A stretch of DNA of 64,000 nucleotides from Paraspadella gotoi. Its lineage: Eukaryota > Chaetognatha. The stretch spans positions 16,920,087 through 16,984,086 of the forward strand of contig CM119266.1 of the NCBI GenBank assembly GCA_051294375.1, read 5' to 3'. This document shows, in pieces, positions 50,701-62,613 of the stretch. Numbering within the stretch: position 1 is the stretch's first letter; each line of letters begins with the position of its first letter. Both the position numbers and the translations under genes were made by a program. The notes under the pieces were generated by a model. That model made no database searches. It was not told the DNA's origin and saw only the letters and a list, made by a program, of their open reading frames with translations.

Positions 50701-53700
50701 GAAAGACAAAATTCCCAGACCGAACACCTTCAGAGCTGTTCTACTTGGGCAGCCTGTGCAGGCAAGGAATACCAAACCTGCTCAGCAGCATACGTGTGGC
50801 GAGACCGGAAAATCTCTCTCAGATCGTTCTCAAACAGCACATAAAGCCCTTATCGTGACGCCCGTGGTCACTTTCTGTCGGCTATTGGCCGCAGCATTCG
50901 ACGGCATCTTTTGGCCATTCTGGTTTAGAGAGAACGGACTGCTCGTGCCTTGCCCATGACAAAACTGGTTTCAGCTAGAGGTTCCCTTCCCTCTATTAGA
51001 GAGCAATTTTACATCAAAGCCCTCGAGCCCTCTCTGAAACTCGTGATGGAGGATCGATCGACCTCCCTCCAAGCTATGATTCGCTTATCACAAAATGGAG
51101 GTGGAACGCCCAACCCACCCCAACCGCACGGTTGATCCCCTGCCTCCCTACTCAACGGGTCTCAGGCGGAGGCCTCTCAGCAGGCAATGGACGCCCGATG
51201 CCTCTCCCAAACTTGCCAGCAAACTTGTGGTGACTCTGCCCGCACCGAGCGTCGCCCGAAAACGACGGCTTGCAGGAACAGGAAGGAGAGGAAATCCTGT
51301 ATCCCTGCATATTGTAATGCAGGCCGAACAATAATCACCTCTGCCTCGTCGTCAGGCCTCTGACGCTCCTCATGGCTCATGGGCCGCTCTCGGTCAGCGT
51401 CTCTATCAGCCAGTAGGCTTCTCTTCCTTATCATCGGCCTTTGGCTGGAGTCATACCCCAAGTCCTTGACCACAACATGCTCACTTCCAGTCTAAATGAC
51501 AATTGCCAGGTGACTCCCTGAAATCACAATTCCGCCTACCGGTCTCTACATCATCTGTCCAGGCCGGCGCTATCCGGGGGTGCTCTTTGGAGAGCCTCAG
51601 CTCTTTTTTATGATCTCTTTCTTTGACTGGCTTACTTTCTCGGCAAAGCTAGAGCGAGCATGTCTACATTATGCAAAGTATCAGGACGACCTCACAATTA
51701 CTTTCGCCTTATGCGAACGATTTGCATTCTTAATAGTAAGCGGAAGGATCTGAATCTAATTATCTTGTGTTGGTGTATTACTAGGATCTTTGAAGTATAT
51801 TAGAAGTTTGTCACATTTATGGACCTCTCTCTCTGTGTGTTCTGAGTTGCCTAAATTGTTTAAAATTATTATCTCTCTCCATCTGATTGGCATTTCTCAT
51901 CTATACCTCTCTCTCTCTCTCTACAGCAATTCTTTTATCAACCTTTTTGTATCTCTCAAACCAAAAATCGTTACACTTACATCGTATGCACGCGTGAAAA
52001 GTCCCATTACCTTTCACTCTTGTCCTTCACATGTTGACCACTGTTCCTATACTTAAAGTCTTCTGTTTGCAATTCTCCCCTCCTCTCTCTCCTCCTCCTC
52101 TCTCTTCTCTCCCTCACCCCTCAAACTAAAACTCCCGCCCTCGAAGCATCTGCCTTATACAAAAGAACGCCTGCACTGCATACTCTACTCTCTCTGCGTC
52201 TTCATTAAATATATTTTAACAAATCTCCTGAAGCAAGTACTCTTCTTAATATACGAGTGAAACTTGTCCACTTATATCAATAATAAATCGTTTTACCTTT
52301 AAAAAAAAAATTAACTTTTCCTATCAAAAATTATATAAAGCAATATTAAAAAAATAATTACTGGCGAATAGACTTTAAAGTTTTTTTTTTTTTAATTTTG
52401 TTTATTGAAAGTTTTCACCAAAATATATAAAAAGTTTCATTTGGTTTAAAAACTTTCTGACCCACTTCATAAACAATATGACATAGATTGGCTCTAACAC
52501 ATTATGAAAACATACATTTTATATTGTAGGTTCAGCAATCACCAATGGACTAAATAATAATCGTGCAAACAAAAATAAATTAGATTGGAACAAATATGGA
52601 TTAAGGTAAATTAACTTGACCAGATGTTAAGCATGATGTTTGTAAAAAAAAGTTTGCCATTTCCATACATAAAAAAAATTGATTAGCTCAGCTGAGCCTA
52701 GCTTGCGCAGACTTCTTGAATTGATATTATTACATTACGCTTTACCAAATGATTATGTAACTAAATATGTGTGAAATATGTGCACAACAAGCATCTTATG
52801 CTTGATCATTTACAAGAAATTAGTGAGATAGTCACTCATTACCTAAAAATAAAATTATACTTATATCATACATTTCATTACAATCCAACTTGAAAGCTGT
52901 ATTTTTTTAAAAATAATAAATAATTAATAAATTTTCTCTCGAGTTATTTTATATTATTAGAATTTACATATAACATTTGCGGTATCTTATTAGACAAAAT
53001 TTTCATTAAATTGTATCAGAAACATGATTTTTGTTGCAATAATTTTAATATGTGAGGTAAAAAAAATCAATTTATAGTAATTGATTAATTTAAAACTAAA
53101 TAAAATTCCATGCACAAAGAAAAAGAAAAGTAAAAAAAAAAAAAGAATAACACGAAATCGGCAAGAATATGTTAACTTCATACCCCCGTCGGTTCTAAAC
53201 TGTTAGGATCGACCATCAAGTCTTGTGATTGACTGCAACCATTAAGAAACACGAAACCCGCGCTTTCGTTCGTAGACGCCTTACTTGTATTTCCAATTCG
53301 TTCCTAAGAAATAAAAGAAAACTAAAATTATTGCCCATTTCTATGTCGACAAAAACTACATACCGGTGTCAGTGTGTCACGGACTGAGTGAACCAACAAG
53401 CTTTGAGGCTGATTCTCTTTTAGAATGGGTTGTGTCGTGTTGATATGGACGAATTCGTTTGACGGAAGCTGACTGCCTTCTATATACTCCTGCCGAGGTA
53501 GGGAAGAAATAATGAAACTTGAATGCAGGAGCATTCATTGAATAAATAAAACAATCCTTGTTATAAAATTAATGCAGTCTTAATTAAGCCAGTTTATTCT
53601 TTTTGAGATCAATTCAAAAGAAATATTTTTACTGTCTTTCATTTACTTGTACTTCGAAGAAATGTCTTCGCCAACGAGCATAAGGTTTTAATTTCGCCGA

Positions 53701-56700
53701 AAAAAAAAAAAAAAAAACTGATTTGTAAGATTGCATCATGATTTTTATTCCAAGTCCTTTCTCAGCCAGATTCATGCCTTAAAAAAAACAACTAAACAAA
53801 TCCTATTTTACCTGGTTGCCGTTCGGTGTGAGTCCATTTAGAGGAGAAAAATCGAACTTACTCAGCGGTATTCGAATTGTCACAAACTTATTACCAATTT
53901 CTTCTGTCGATTCCACAAAATCGCATAAGGATCTTGCCTCCGACCCTAAAGAACTAGGTGTCATCATCGCCGAGCATTCGCGTGCTTCATAATCTGGTTG
54001 AGATTGCTCCACGACGGCTCCGCATGGCTCAATTCTTCTACTCTCGTCGCACACCGAAAAGATTAGTCCATTGTCGCTCATTGGCTTGTAATCTATGGGA
54101 CTGGAACTGTTGATAATTGTGGCCGGCTCCGTTCTACTCCAATCACAACCGAAAGCACCTGCACCTTCTGGAGGAGCCGTCGAATAGGCCTCGAAAATTT
54201 GATCAGATGATCTAATGGCGGCGCGGAGCTGATCCGCGGATATCTGGTTATCTTTTGTCATCCACTCGTCTTCGTCGTCGTCTAAAGATATGTCCATCGA
54301 TTTCAAATCTTCCAAAATGGTTTTCCACAGAGATTTGTTATCAGGATTATCCACTATGTAACCGTTGTTAGTTATTTTTGGTCCTTTGGGCGCTGAATTA
54401 ATATACCTTTCCAGGGTCGTTTCTAAGCCATGAACGGCAATTGTTTTGAAACGATTGTTGTACAAAAGAATCTGTCCCTGGAATTCCTTTTCCAACTGGA
54501 TGTCCTTGTCTTTTTCGGCACATTCTTCGGGGCAGCATTTTTGCAATATACATTTCACCGGCGAAACTAGTTCCTCCTTAAGATTTTTTTTCGTAAACAT
54601 GCGCTGGTACCATTTAGAAATTTTTCCTCTTGAATTGCCTCTTTTAATGCCAACTTTAAAGCAGACAACTAACCTGCTGGGCTGACAATTGCTGAACCTT
54701 ATCAAGCAATTGAAATTTTTGCCATTTACCCAGTCAGACTGATCCTTAAAATCAAAGAAACCAAGTATGACGCAATCTTGCCACATGCGAAGCAGAGAAT
54801 TAGTCTTGTTTCCCGGCTCTCCATATTCACAAGTAAGAAAGTCGATGTACGAATACAAGTACTTCCACCTGCTGATGCCGTTACTGTTTTCTTTTTTACC
54901 GTTTTCTTTCTTTATATTTTCTTTATAATTTTCGTCATACTCGTCCAAAATTATAAATTTCATGTCTTGGACAAACGTGGAAAAGGTAACAAGACAATTG
55001 GTAGGCAATTTTGTCATTAGCGTCTTCTTTAAAGTTTCCTCTTGAAACTTAGCGAAACGTTCCTGTTCGGGGTAGTCGCCGGAAAAACCTTCGAGGCCAC
55101 GCCCTGTCCGATCTTCGAAAAACTTGGACAAATTTCTAAAGAACTCGTCCCAGGATACCTCCACTTTTTTTCCACCCAGATAATTCTCCCAAAAAATGGC
55201 GGCCCAGCCTTCGGCCAATTGATTCGTGTTACCAGTGATGACAAACGGACGAGACTTTATGATCGCTGCATGAAACGTTTCCATATCCTCGGTATCATCC
55301 ACAATCTTTAGCCTCACTTCCAAATGATACAATTTTGAAGATGCTCCGTGATTTTGTGTTCGCTTTAAGTGACTCAATTTAAGTACGTTTTCTTTGTTAT
55401 ACGGAATGATAGCGGAGAATCCATCTTCATCCGGATTGACTTCTTTAGGTAAACCAACGCCGATTTCCCCTGGTCGCTCTTTCGCGTTTAAATCCCGCGT
55501 GACTTCGTTTTCTTCGTCGTCGTCAATGAGATGAATCGATCCTCGATGGATTGCTTGGACGATGCTTCCACTTTTCTTCAGAGAAGTCACGCGAATTTGT
55601 CCGATTTTTTCGCGCCTTGTGATAGGACCCGGATGCTCGGTCATGATCGCACTCTTTTCCAGCAACTTTCGTTTCCACTCTGTCCTCGAGGCGTCGGCCA
55701 ACTGACGACAGCGATCCGCGGCGGCTTCGACCAAATCGTCTGAAAAAGCCTCCGAAATTTCGGCGAACAAATCTCGTATCTTTGCGAGCTGCAAAGTCAC
55801 GATTTCCCACAAGTTGGACCATTCTCGTGCGAGTGACTCTGTCTCCTTTGATATGGATATCTTTTGCTCCTCGTTGTCTTGGTGAATATTGTTGGAAATG
55901 CTAATATCCAGCTTGTCGCGACGCTCAATCCACATTTCAAGCTTGCCCCACTCTTGGATCGATCTTTCAAAGCGGCTGCACCAAAGCTTGCTATCCTCTT
56001 TGAGACCTTCTTTCATGACCTCAAGATCTTGATAGGTTTTAGCTTTTTTGGCAAGGAGCGAGTCGTCCAACTTTCTGTCCGATAACTTTTTCTTTGCCTT
56101 ATCGACATCTTTAATGTCATTCTTGAGCTTAGTGATTTGCTTTAAAAGCGTTTCAAATTCCATTTGGATGCAGGGCGTCACCTGTAGGTGAAATTGGGAT
56201 GGGAACATTAATGACTCAATGCAGATAGCAGGGCCTAATTGACTAACCGGGCCTCCCTCTGGTGTCGTCAGATGGTAGTCAGGACTTTACACTCAAATGC
56301 TCCTATACATAGCCTTTTGCTGTGTGTGCTCGCGGAGAAACTCAAAAGTTACTTTTCGGTCAGTCGCTCCGTGTCTCTGTTAGTCTATCTATGCTTACAA
56401 TTTAGGTTATATAGCGTTAATTATTTAATATTAAGTAATAAACTGATATATACATGAGATGCATAACATACATGTTTCATAATTGTGCAATAAAGTGATT
56501 ACCTAAAATTAAATATGGTGAAGAGACAGTAATTAATGTTGTGTTAGTGACAGAACCGTTCAATATAAGCAGTCCCTGAGCTTCGGATCAGGCTGTAACA
56601 CCGAGTTACAGGCGGGTTAAGCGCCCCGTCCCTCTAAACTGCTTGGCGACCACCGGGCTGGAACCCCGGACCTTTGGGTTGGGAGGCGAATGACTTGCCT

Positions 56701-57796
56701 CCGGCACCAATGGCCGCTGATAAACGGTTGGTGGATTTTAGTCCACCATAATGGTATAATTTATGTAATAACGAGATGTTTTAATTAATGAGGTAACATG
56801 AGATGAATTATCATCAACGGAGTTTTATGCACGCACATCAACTCAGAAAGTAAATGCCACTTAAATACATATTAAACAAGGTTATATTATATTATTATAT
56901 TATACTTTACAGATTAGTGATAAACCATAGGCTGCTTGCAAGGTTATTCTGTTGATTATCAGGACAGTCCCTGCGGCATAACATCTTGAAATTGCCTGTT
57001 CTTATTATAATATTTTTCCCAATCTTTAAAATTTCTAACGACTGATTTTTGTCCTATTAATTTTGTTCCTATTTAAATTACTTATTATGGATAATTTTTA
57101 TATTGGTTGTACCAATTTCATATATATATATACTTATATATTATTATATTTAATTTAATTTTTTCTAACTATCTTTACCCGTGAGGCGATGGGTTTAGAG
57201 ATCATAAGTCGCGTCACCAGATATGTAGAACCTGGACTTTGAATATTTCTTTTCATTGTTTTATTTTTACATACGTGTTATCGTTAATTTTGTTATATAT
57301 TTTACCAGCAAAGGTGTTAAGCGCAGAGAGTTTAGAGTGTTGATCAGTTTTCGTTCGAAAATTAGTTGTCTGTCGGTTTCGAATCGCAATTACGATTTTT
57401 TAAGCAGAGGAAAACCTGACGAAAAGAAGTAAAGGATTTCCCTGGACCAGGGCCTGGTAGTGGTATGGCGGCTTTGACATTTCTGAGAATTGAAATGTAC
57501 TTTTTGTTGTTTTTTTAACCGAGATTGGGCGCACCTATTAACAATTTGATAAAACTAGTATTATACAAAAGAACATCGCCGTCATAAATTCATAAAAAAG
57601 TTCGCTAAGCTTTAAAAAAAAAGGTATGGTTTATGGAAAATATTTCTTACTTTGAATTTCTCAACCAAAGGCGTGGAAAAAGTAAAGTGTTGTTTCAAAT
57701 TCTAAATTATATAAAATATAAAATCAATTCACTACGCAATTTCATCCCATGACATTATTTTAACTAAAAAAGTAGAGTTCCTCTTCTCTCTCTCTT

Positions 57797-57833
<37 letters not shown>

Positions 57834-60800
57834 CCTCTTCTCTCTTCTCTCTCTCTCTCTCTCAGTTTTTTGATGAAGGTGTGATTTCCTAATAAAAATT
57901 TCGTTGTGAAAACCAAAACAAAAGTTTTGTCAAAACTTTTTATTTCATATTTCTAACCACATGAAAAGATAGGAAAATACACTAATGTTACTATGTCTGT
58001 TTATAAATTAACTATCGTACTAAACTAGTCAGATTAGGTGACGGATTTAAAAAAAATTGATTGATTGATAGACTGATTGATTGATTGATTGATAAAGTTT
58101 CCAATTATGGTCCTTATTTACAGTAACAACGTTGTTCGGCCTCTCAATGAAGAAGCCTCTAAGGCGCCAGGCAAGGAGCAAACCAGCGAACTGTTTGAGG
58201 GTAAGGTCTAGTCGTAAACCAAACTGATGCAACATCCCGAATTAATTTTTATAAAAGATTATCCATATCCATATCATATCCAATTATCCATATCGTCTCG
58301 CAGAAGAAGCGAGTTCCAACGCTTTGCCCGGAAGTCTCCCGTGGTGGAAGTCAAACTTTTTCATGTTCGAACCTACTCTGTTTGGAACATGGGATGGCGT
58401 CTTTACCTCTTGCATCCTCAACATCTTTGGAGTCATCGTCTTTCTTCGAACAGGTGCTGCTTTTCCTAGAAAGTTTGATATTTTTTATTACCTCATATGA
58501 AGATATTTTTGAATTTCTTTTTTTTTGGACAAAATGTTTTTCTCTCTCCTTATAAAAATTGAATACCACTTAGTACTATTTAGCCTATTCGATTCCAGTC
58601 GCTTTTCTGATTTCAACAAATCGATTTATGTTTCATCTCATTGTTCGCCATGTTTATCTCTACCATCGATTTGGGGGACGAACCGATAATGGACAAACGG
58701 ATTTTTTTTAGTTTAAAATTTTTCCATACTATATTTTTGTTATTGATATTGAGGGCGGACCATCCGAATAATAATCTGTTTTCTGTAACCACGTAATTAA
58801 AAAAGCAGTGCTTTATAAATTATGTATCTATGTCTCTCATGGACAGGATGGATGGTGGCCGAGGCAGGCGTCTATCTCAGCCTTTTGATCATTGCCCTCA
58901 CAGTTTCTGTTGCTGCAATATCCGCGCTTTCGGCCATCGGTTGGTAGTTGAACCAAAATTCGAAGAAAACGATTTACACTGAATATTTACGCTTTTAATT
59001 TGACTAACCTATTAGGAGTTTGTCAGCGATGCAAAGCGATGGAATCGGGGGGAGTATACTTTCTCTTAGCTCACGTCTTGGGCGATAGTTTCGCCGGGGC
59101 GATCGGAATTCTGTACTGCTTTGGTCAGGTAAATAAAAAGTAATTGAAGCAAAATTCAAAATGTAAAACAAACATTCACTTAACGTAAATGCTAAATACG
59201 TATTTAAGTAATCTATTTTCGCTCATTTTTCGCCTCAGGCTGTGGCTTGCTCGCTATTCGCCTTCGGATTTGGCGAATCTGTGGCTCGGTTATTGACAGG
59301 AGTGACGCCAGAGGGACCCTGGATGGCCCGCGGAATCGCAGTCGTTGTCGTCGTTGCTTTGCTGCTTGTCAATGTCGCCGGAGTTCTCTGGGTCATCAGA
59401 CTTCAGCTTCTGCTCCTCTTACTTTTATTCATGAGGTATTGCTAAGTATTATTTGATTTTTTTATATTCATATTTAACTGCCTAAAAAGTGACTATGAAT
59501 TGTTTATCGGGCAAGCACATCGACTCCAAGCACCAAGGTTCGGAGTTCTGGCCCCCAGACGAGGCAGTATTGATGACTGGTGATTGGTGAATGGTCTAGC
59601 GTGACTTATCTATTTTTGTATATCACAGTTTTTTCGATTTTGTCATCGGCTCCTTTATCTACGAGGCTCCCCAAGTCGGGATTTTGGGATACTCGTGGTC
59701 TAATTTTCTCAACAACACCGAAGCGTCTTTCTTAGACGGTTGGTCGATTTAAAAAAAAAAACAAAAAAACATATAGAAAAACGAAAATCCACTGAAAACA
59801 ACATTTATTTTCCAGGCGAAAATTTTTTCACTGTTCTTGGTGTGTTCTTTCCGACGATGACTGGCGTGATGGCGGGCATAAACATGTCGGGCGACCTGAA
59901 GAACCCATCAAAAAACATCCCGACTGGCACTCTTTCCGCCATCGCCGTCAGCCTCCTTATCTATGTGATCTACGTAGTCGTTTTGGCCGCTACCGTCACC
60001 CGAGAAATACTGTTAAAGGACTACATGATCGCCTCGGTGCGTTCTTATTCATTTGCTCCAATCACGCGCCACTTATATGCCGAACGAAAGAAATTAGAAA
60101 AGAATAAAAAAATATGCATAAAAAGCAAAATTCAAATATCCATTAAAATTTCAATATTTCCTGCCCTTGCTGTATTGAATTTTAGGTCGTGTGATCGTTT
60201 AAAGTGGTCAAGTACCTGCGCTAGTATGATACAAATACACGTAAAAGGTTTATGGCGCTTTACTTTTGAGACATATGTTAATTTAATTGGTGCATTAAAT
60301 CAAAGGCATTTAAATTATAAGTAATACAGACCGACCGACAGACCGACCATCGAGTGACGAATAGAGTAGCTCCCAACTTGCGGCAAAACAACAACAACAA
60401 CAACAACAAAAAAAACTGTCGTACGATGTGAATTGTGGAATGCACTATTACTGATATTATCGAAACCGAGTTACATTCAATTTGATTCCAGGAAGTATCC
60501 GTTGTTGGTTTTCTTTGGCACGTCGGCCTGTACATCTCGTCGCTGTCATCGTGCCTGAGCTCCTTGTACGGCGGACCAAGAATTCTTCAGTCAATCGCCT
60601 CCTCCCAAGTTGTTCCCCTCATCAGTTTTTTGGGTAAACATTTTTTTTTAAATTTGCCTCGATTTGGCGTCATGTAAACTACTAATGTACTAATGCGGCG
60701 AATTGAAATAACATTTGACGTGACCCTTGTTTCCTCACAGCGCGGGGTCGCGGAGCTAATCGGGTGCCTGTATGCGGTCTCTTCGTTATTGGCGCCGTCG

Positions 60801-61721
60801 CCGTGGTATTCATTCTGATTGGAGGACTTAATTCTTTGGCGCCGGTGGTGACGATGCCATTTATGTTGACCTACGCGGCCGTCGACTACGCGTTCTTTGC
60901 CCTCAGCATCAGCGTCCCGGAGACGCCGCAGTCGATCGAAGATAGAGGCGGAGAAAACGGAGGCATTAGCGAGACGGAGGAGGAAAAACGAAGATACGGT
61001 AAGTTAGTACTGAATAGACAGTGGTAGTTGTTATTAGTGAGTGACAGAATCACTATAATCACAATAATTTTTTTTTTCTGTTGCCCAAAACTTTGAAATT
61101 TAATTAACAATATATTCCAATACACTTTACCAACAAACAATCAGCTCCTTTGGGCGAAAGCCTCGAGGGTTTTGGGACCCAAATCGTACCGCAGCCCCGT
61201 AGCTGGTATTCGCGGCTGCACTCTCCCTGGACAGCTTTGCTTGGTGCAGTCGTAAGTCTCGTCGTCATGTTCCTCGTTCACTGGGTCTACGCCCTCGTCA
61301 CCATCATTTCTGCGGCTATTATTTATTACTACATAGGTAATAACATATATGAAAAAAAAATGTTTAGTATAACTTAAGAATCTTGTATTGTTTCGTAGTA
61401 CACTTTAATCCCGGCGTACCGCAAGGAGTTTCAGACTTCAGCTTCATCGATTGGGTGTTTAAAAAATTTGGTGTAAAATCTCGATCGACGACGCAGGCAG
61501 AGGCACAGCAGGTAAAAGTCTCCAACGTAAGATTTTGCCGTCCAAATTAACCCAAGTCACATTTTTTTTATTTTCAGATTGTGGTGACCTCTAACGCTCC
61601 CGATGTCCGAACGAAAACCTCACAAGTATCCGACGAAAACTCTGACTTCGCCTTTAGAGAAAGATTTCATCAATCGACGGAAGTGGAGAGCGAAAAGTTT
61701 GATGATTTCGAGAAGGATTAG
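47780..61721 (+). CDS. SLC12A8: SLC12A8-type (CCC9) solute carrier, complete, 14 exons
   Basis: Membrane transporter of the cation-chloride cotransporter superfamily, SLC12A8 branch. In mammals a nicotinamide mononucleotide role has been proposed for this branch and is disputed. Exons: 47,780-47,828; 52,530-52,605; 58,124-58,200; 58,304-58,453; 58,847-58,939; 59,016-59,128; 59,239-59,435; 59,629-59,738; 59,816-60,036; 60,492-60,633; 60,741-60,998; 61,145-61,336; 61,399-61,511; 61,578-61,721 (TAG). Phases agree throughout, giving 644 aa. Hallmarks: WWKSNFF then [20 protein letters not shown] (TM1, about 94-113), [77 protein letters not shown], and the late pair starting [12 protein letters not shown]. 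The segment after AVDYAFF is much shorter than the long loop of the human protein. The small first two exons encode a soluble N-terminus ([17 protein letters not shown]). Intron 2 (5.5 kb) contains the antisense STAT gene; intron 1 (4.7 kb) holds repeats. Confidence 0.92.
48385..48685 (-). repeat. Dispersed repeat, inverted copy, in SLC12A8 intron 1
   Basis: Reverse complement of the repeat at 44,118-44,433. Matching pieces (as complement) are CATTTAAACTCATATC, CGAGTAATTGG, CCCGACAAGATTGAGAGGTGG, ACCGACGGACGGCAAAG, TGAATTATAGAGTCGGGAATC. The GGACGGACAGAC minisatellite of the other copy is absent here. The frame at 48,708-48,421 lies inside this repeat and is not a gene. Confidence 0.75.
49550..51480. 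mobile_element. GC-rich relic in SLC12A8 intron 1, probably a decayed insertion
   Basis: About 1.9 kb, clearly richer in GC than the AT-rich intron around it, with sharp edges: a GA microsatellite on the left (49,535-49,558) and a return to AT-rich, CT-rich sequence on the right. It has many medium-length frames in several phases (plus at 49,559, 50,072, 50,627, 50,950 and 51,095; minus at 51,473). Fragments such as [17 protein letters not shown] and [19 protein letters not shown] look protein-like, but no frame persists and no catalytic motif is visible. I cannot name an element class, and no terminal repeats were found by eye. Confidence 0.35.
51800..52230 (+). repeat. CT-rich low-complexity tract
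   Basis: Scattered CTCT runs (51,824-51,835; 51,906-51,924; 52,078-52,115) in SLC12A8 intron 1. The Leu/Ser-rich frame here is a by-product. Confidence 0.7.
53178..56163 (-). CDS. STAT: Divergent STAT transcription factor, nested in SLC12A8 intron 2
   Basis: Latent cytoplasmic transcription factor of the JAK-STAT type. Exons: 56,163-53,812; 53,489-53,364; 53,303-53,178 (TGA). The first exon ends CAG|GTAAAA; acceptors are CGGCAG and TTTCTTAG; all joins are phase 0, giving 867 aa. Residues 1-175 are a charged helical coiled-coil region. About 275-350 match the STAT DNA-binding/linker region: [20 protein letters not shown] corresponds to the vertebrate VVVISNVSQLPSGWASILW segment, and W338 followed by RTGRGL to its RGL linker. 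The SH2 domain runs from about 456 ([14 protein letters not shown]) with Arg489 in CLIRFS as the phosphotyrosine-binding residue. Y602 in NNGYIVDN, after APKGPK, fits the activating tyrosine. The tail (615-867) is acidic. No N-terminal STAT interaction domain is present, though the frame stays open upstream through a good acceptor (CACCTACAG at 56,186-56,178), so a 5' exon is possible. Most of the gene is one 2.35 kb exon, unusual for a STAT and unlike its neighbours. Confidence 0.85.
56549..56752 (-). repeat. tRNA-derived SINE-like repeat, copy 2
   Basis: Inverse of copy 1 (5,411-5,630). Read on the minus strand, 56,717-56,646 forms a 72-nt tRNA-like head. GCGGCCA pairs with TGGTCGC as a 7-bp acceptor stem (one G-U), CCGGG-GTTCCAG-CCCGG forms a T arm, and GGAGGC/GCCTCC forms a central stem. 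A-box-like TGGTGCCGGAGG and B-box-like GGTTCCAGCCC stand at the right spacing for RNA polymerase III. It lies about 390 bp upstream of the STAT start codon, in the same transcriptional direction. Confidence 0.75.
57781..57865 (+). repeat. CT microsatellite in SLC12A8 intron 2
   Basis: Slightly interrupted CT array of about 85 bp, upstream of SLC12A8 exon 3. Confidence 0.9.
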
Positions 61722-62613
61722 GACATTTGCGGCTATGCGCCTTCATTCATTTAATTTTATTCACCTTTGTACATTTTAGAGTTCTAATTAATTTGAAAAA
61801 AAATATATGTATGTTTTCCAAGGCATAGGTCGTTATTTTTGCGGTAAAATAACCTGTTTATCCTCACCATTGTTCAATGTGAATGTTGATAAATTCATAG
61901 CTGTTCTTAATGTTCCTTAATTTCTATGTTTAGTCGATTTTTGTCGAGTGCCTTTCCGTTGCTAGAATTACTAATTCATGTAATTTTATGAAAAAAATGT
62001 TTTAGCTTATTAAATTCAGTATAACATGGGTCTATGATTCTCTTTTCCCAAAGCGCCCAATTTCTGTTCCTTTATCCTAATATATTTAACGTGCATATAT
62101 TTTTAATTTTTAACCCTAATCTTAATTATTTAATTTAATTTTGAACTTATTCCTAATTTCTAACCTTAATCCTAATCAAACTTGAGATGAATGGAGCTTG
62201 GGAAATTAGGTAAATTTGTGGGTCTTTGATCTCTGATGTGTGTGATTTTTTTTTATAATATCTCACTCTATTTCCAAGCTCTCTTAATACTTATATATTT
62301 CTGATTCTCACTTTTAACAATTTCTACTTTAATCACGAAGGAATAAAATTTCGTCCTACTCTTAGACTTAGATAGATATCTCTGATTAGAATTTAGATGC
62401 ACAAATCCTTCTTCGAAGATCAGATAGTTCGTGCCTCGGTTGTTTCTTTTTGTTGCTAGGTGACCTTCCGCAGTTCTGTCCGAATCCACTATAGTCAAAA
62501 CGACAAAAAAAAAAAGAGAAAAAAAATGTTTGATTTTTTAACTCCCGACAATAACGCGAATAATCCTCGATCCTAATTATTTTCCATGACTTAATAGCGA
62601 TTAATGGAATGTA
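61722..62613. other. Intergenic region between SLC12A8 and MORN genes; CCTAA-like array
   Basis: No AATAAA close to the SLC12A8 stop. At 62,040-62,180 a unit beginning CTCTTTTCCCAAAGCGCCCA leads into diverged TAACCCTAATC, CCTAATTTC and CTTAATCCTAATC units. A second copy of the same lead and array lies at 63,090-63,165. No other gene is supportable. Confidence 0.6.

Noticed and set aside
54446-56085. Plus-strand frames across the STAT region
   Set aside because: They are antisense shadows of the long STAT exon, with no family resemblance or splice sites.
56646-56717. Functional tRNA gene on the minus strand
   Set aside because: It has an acceptor stem and T arm but no normal D arm or 7-base anticodon loop, and it is part of a longer repeat found twice, so it is called a SINE head.
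57465-57497. ATG-starting 11-codon stretch (MAALTFLRI) as the first exon of the SLC12A8 gene
   Set aside because: Phase would fit, but its donor (AT|GTACTT) is poor. The exons at 47,780-47,828 and 52,530-52,605 have better splice sites and also fit the phase.
59740-60324. Single 194-codon ORF as a separate gene
   Set aside because: Its middle is SLC12A8 exon 9 (59,816-60,036); the rest is read-through into introns.
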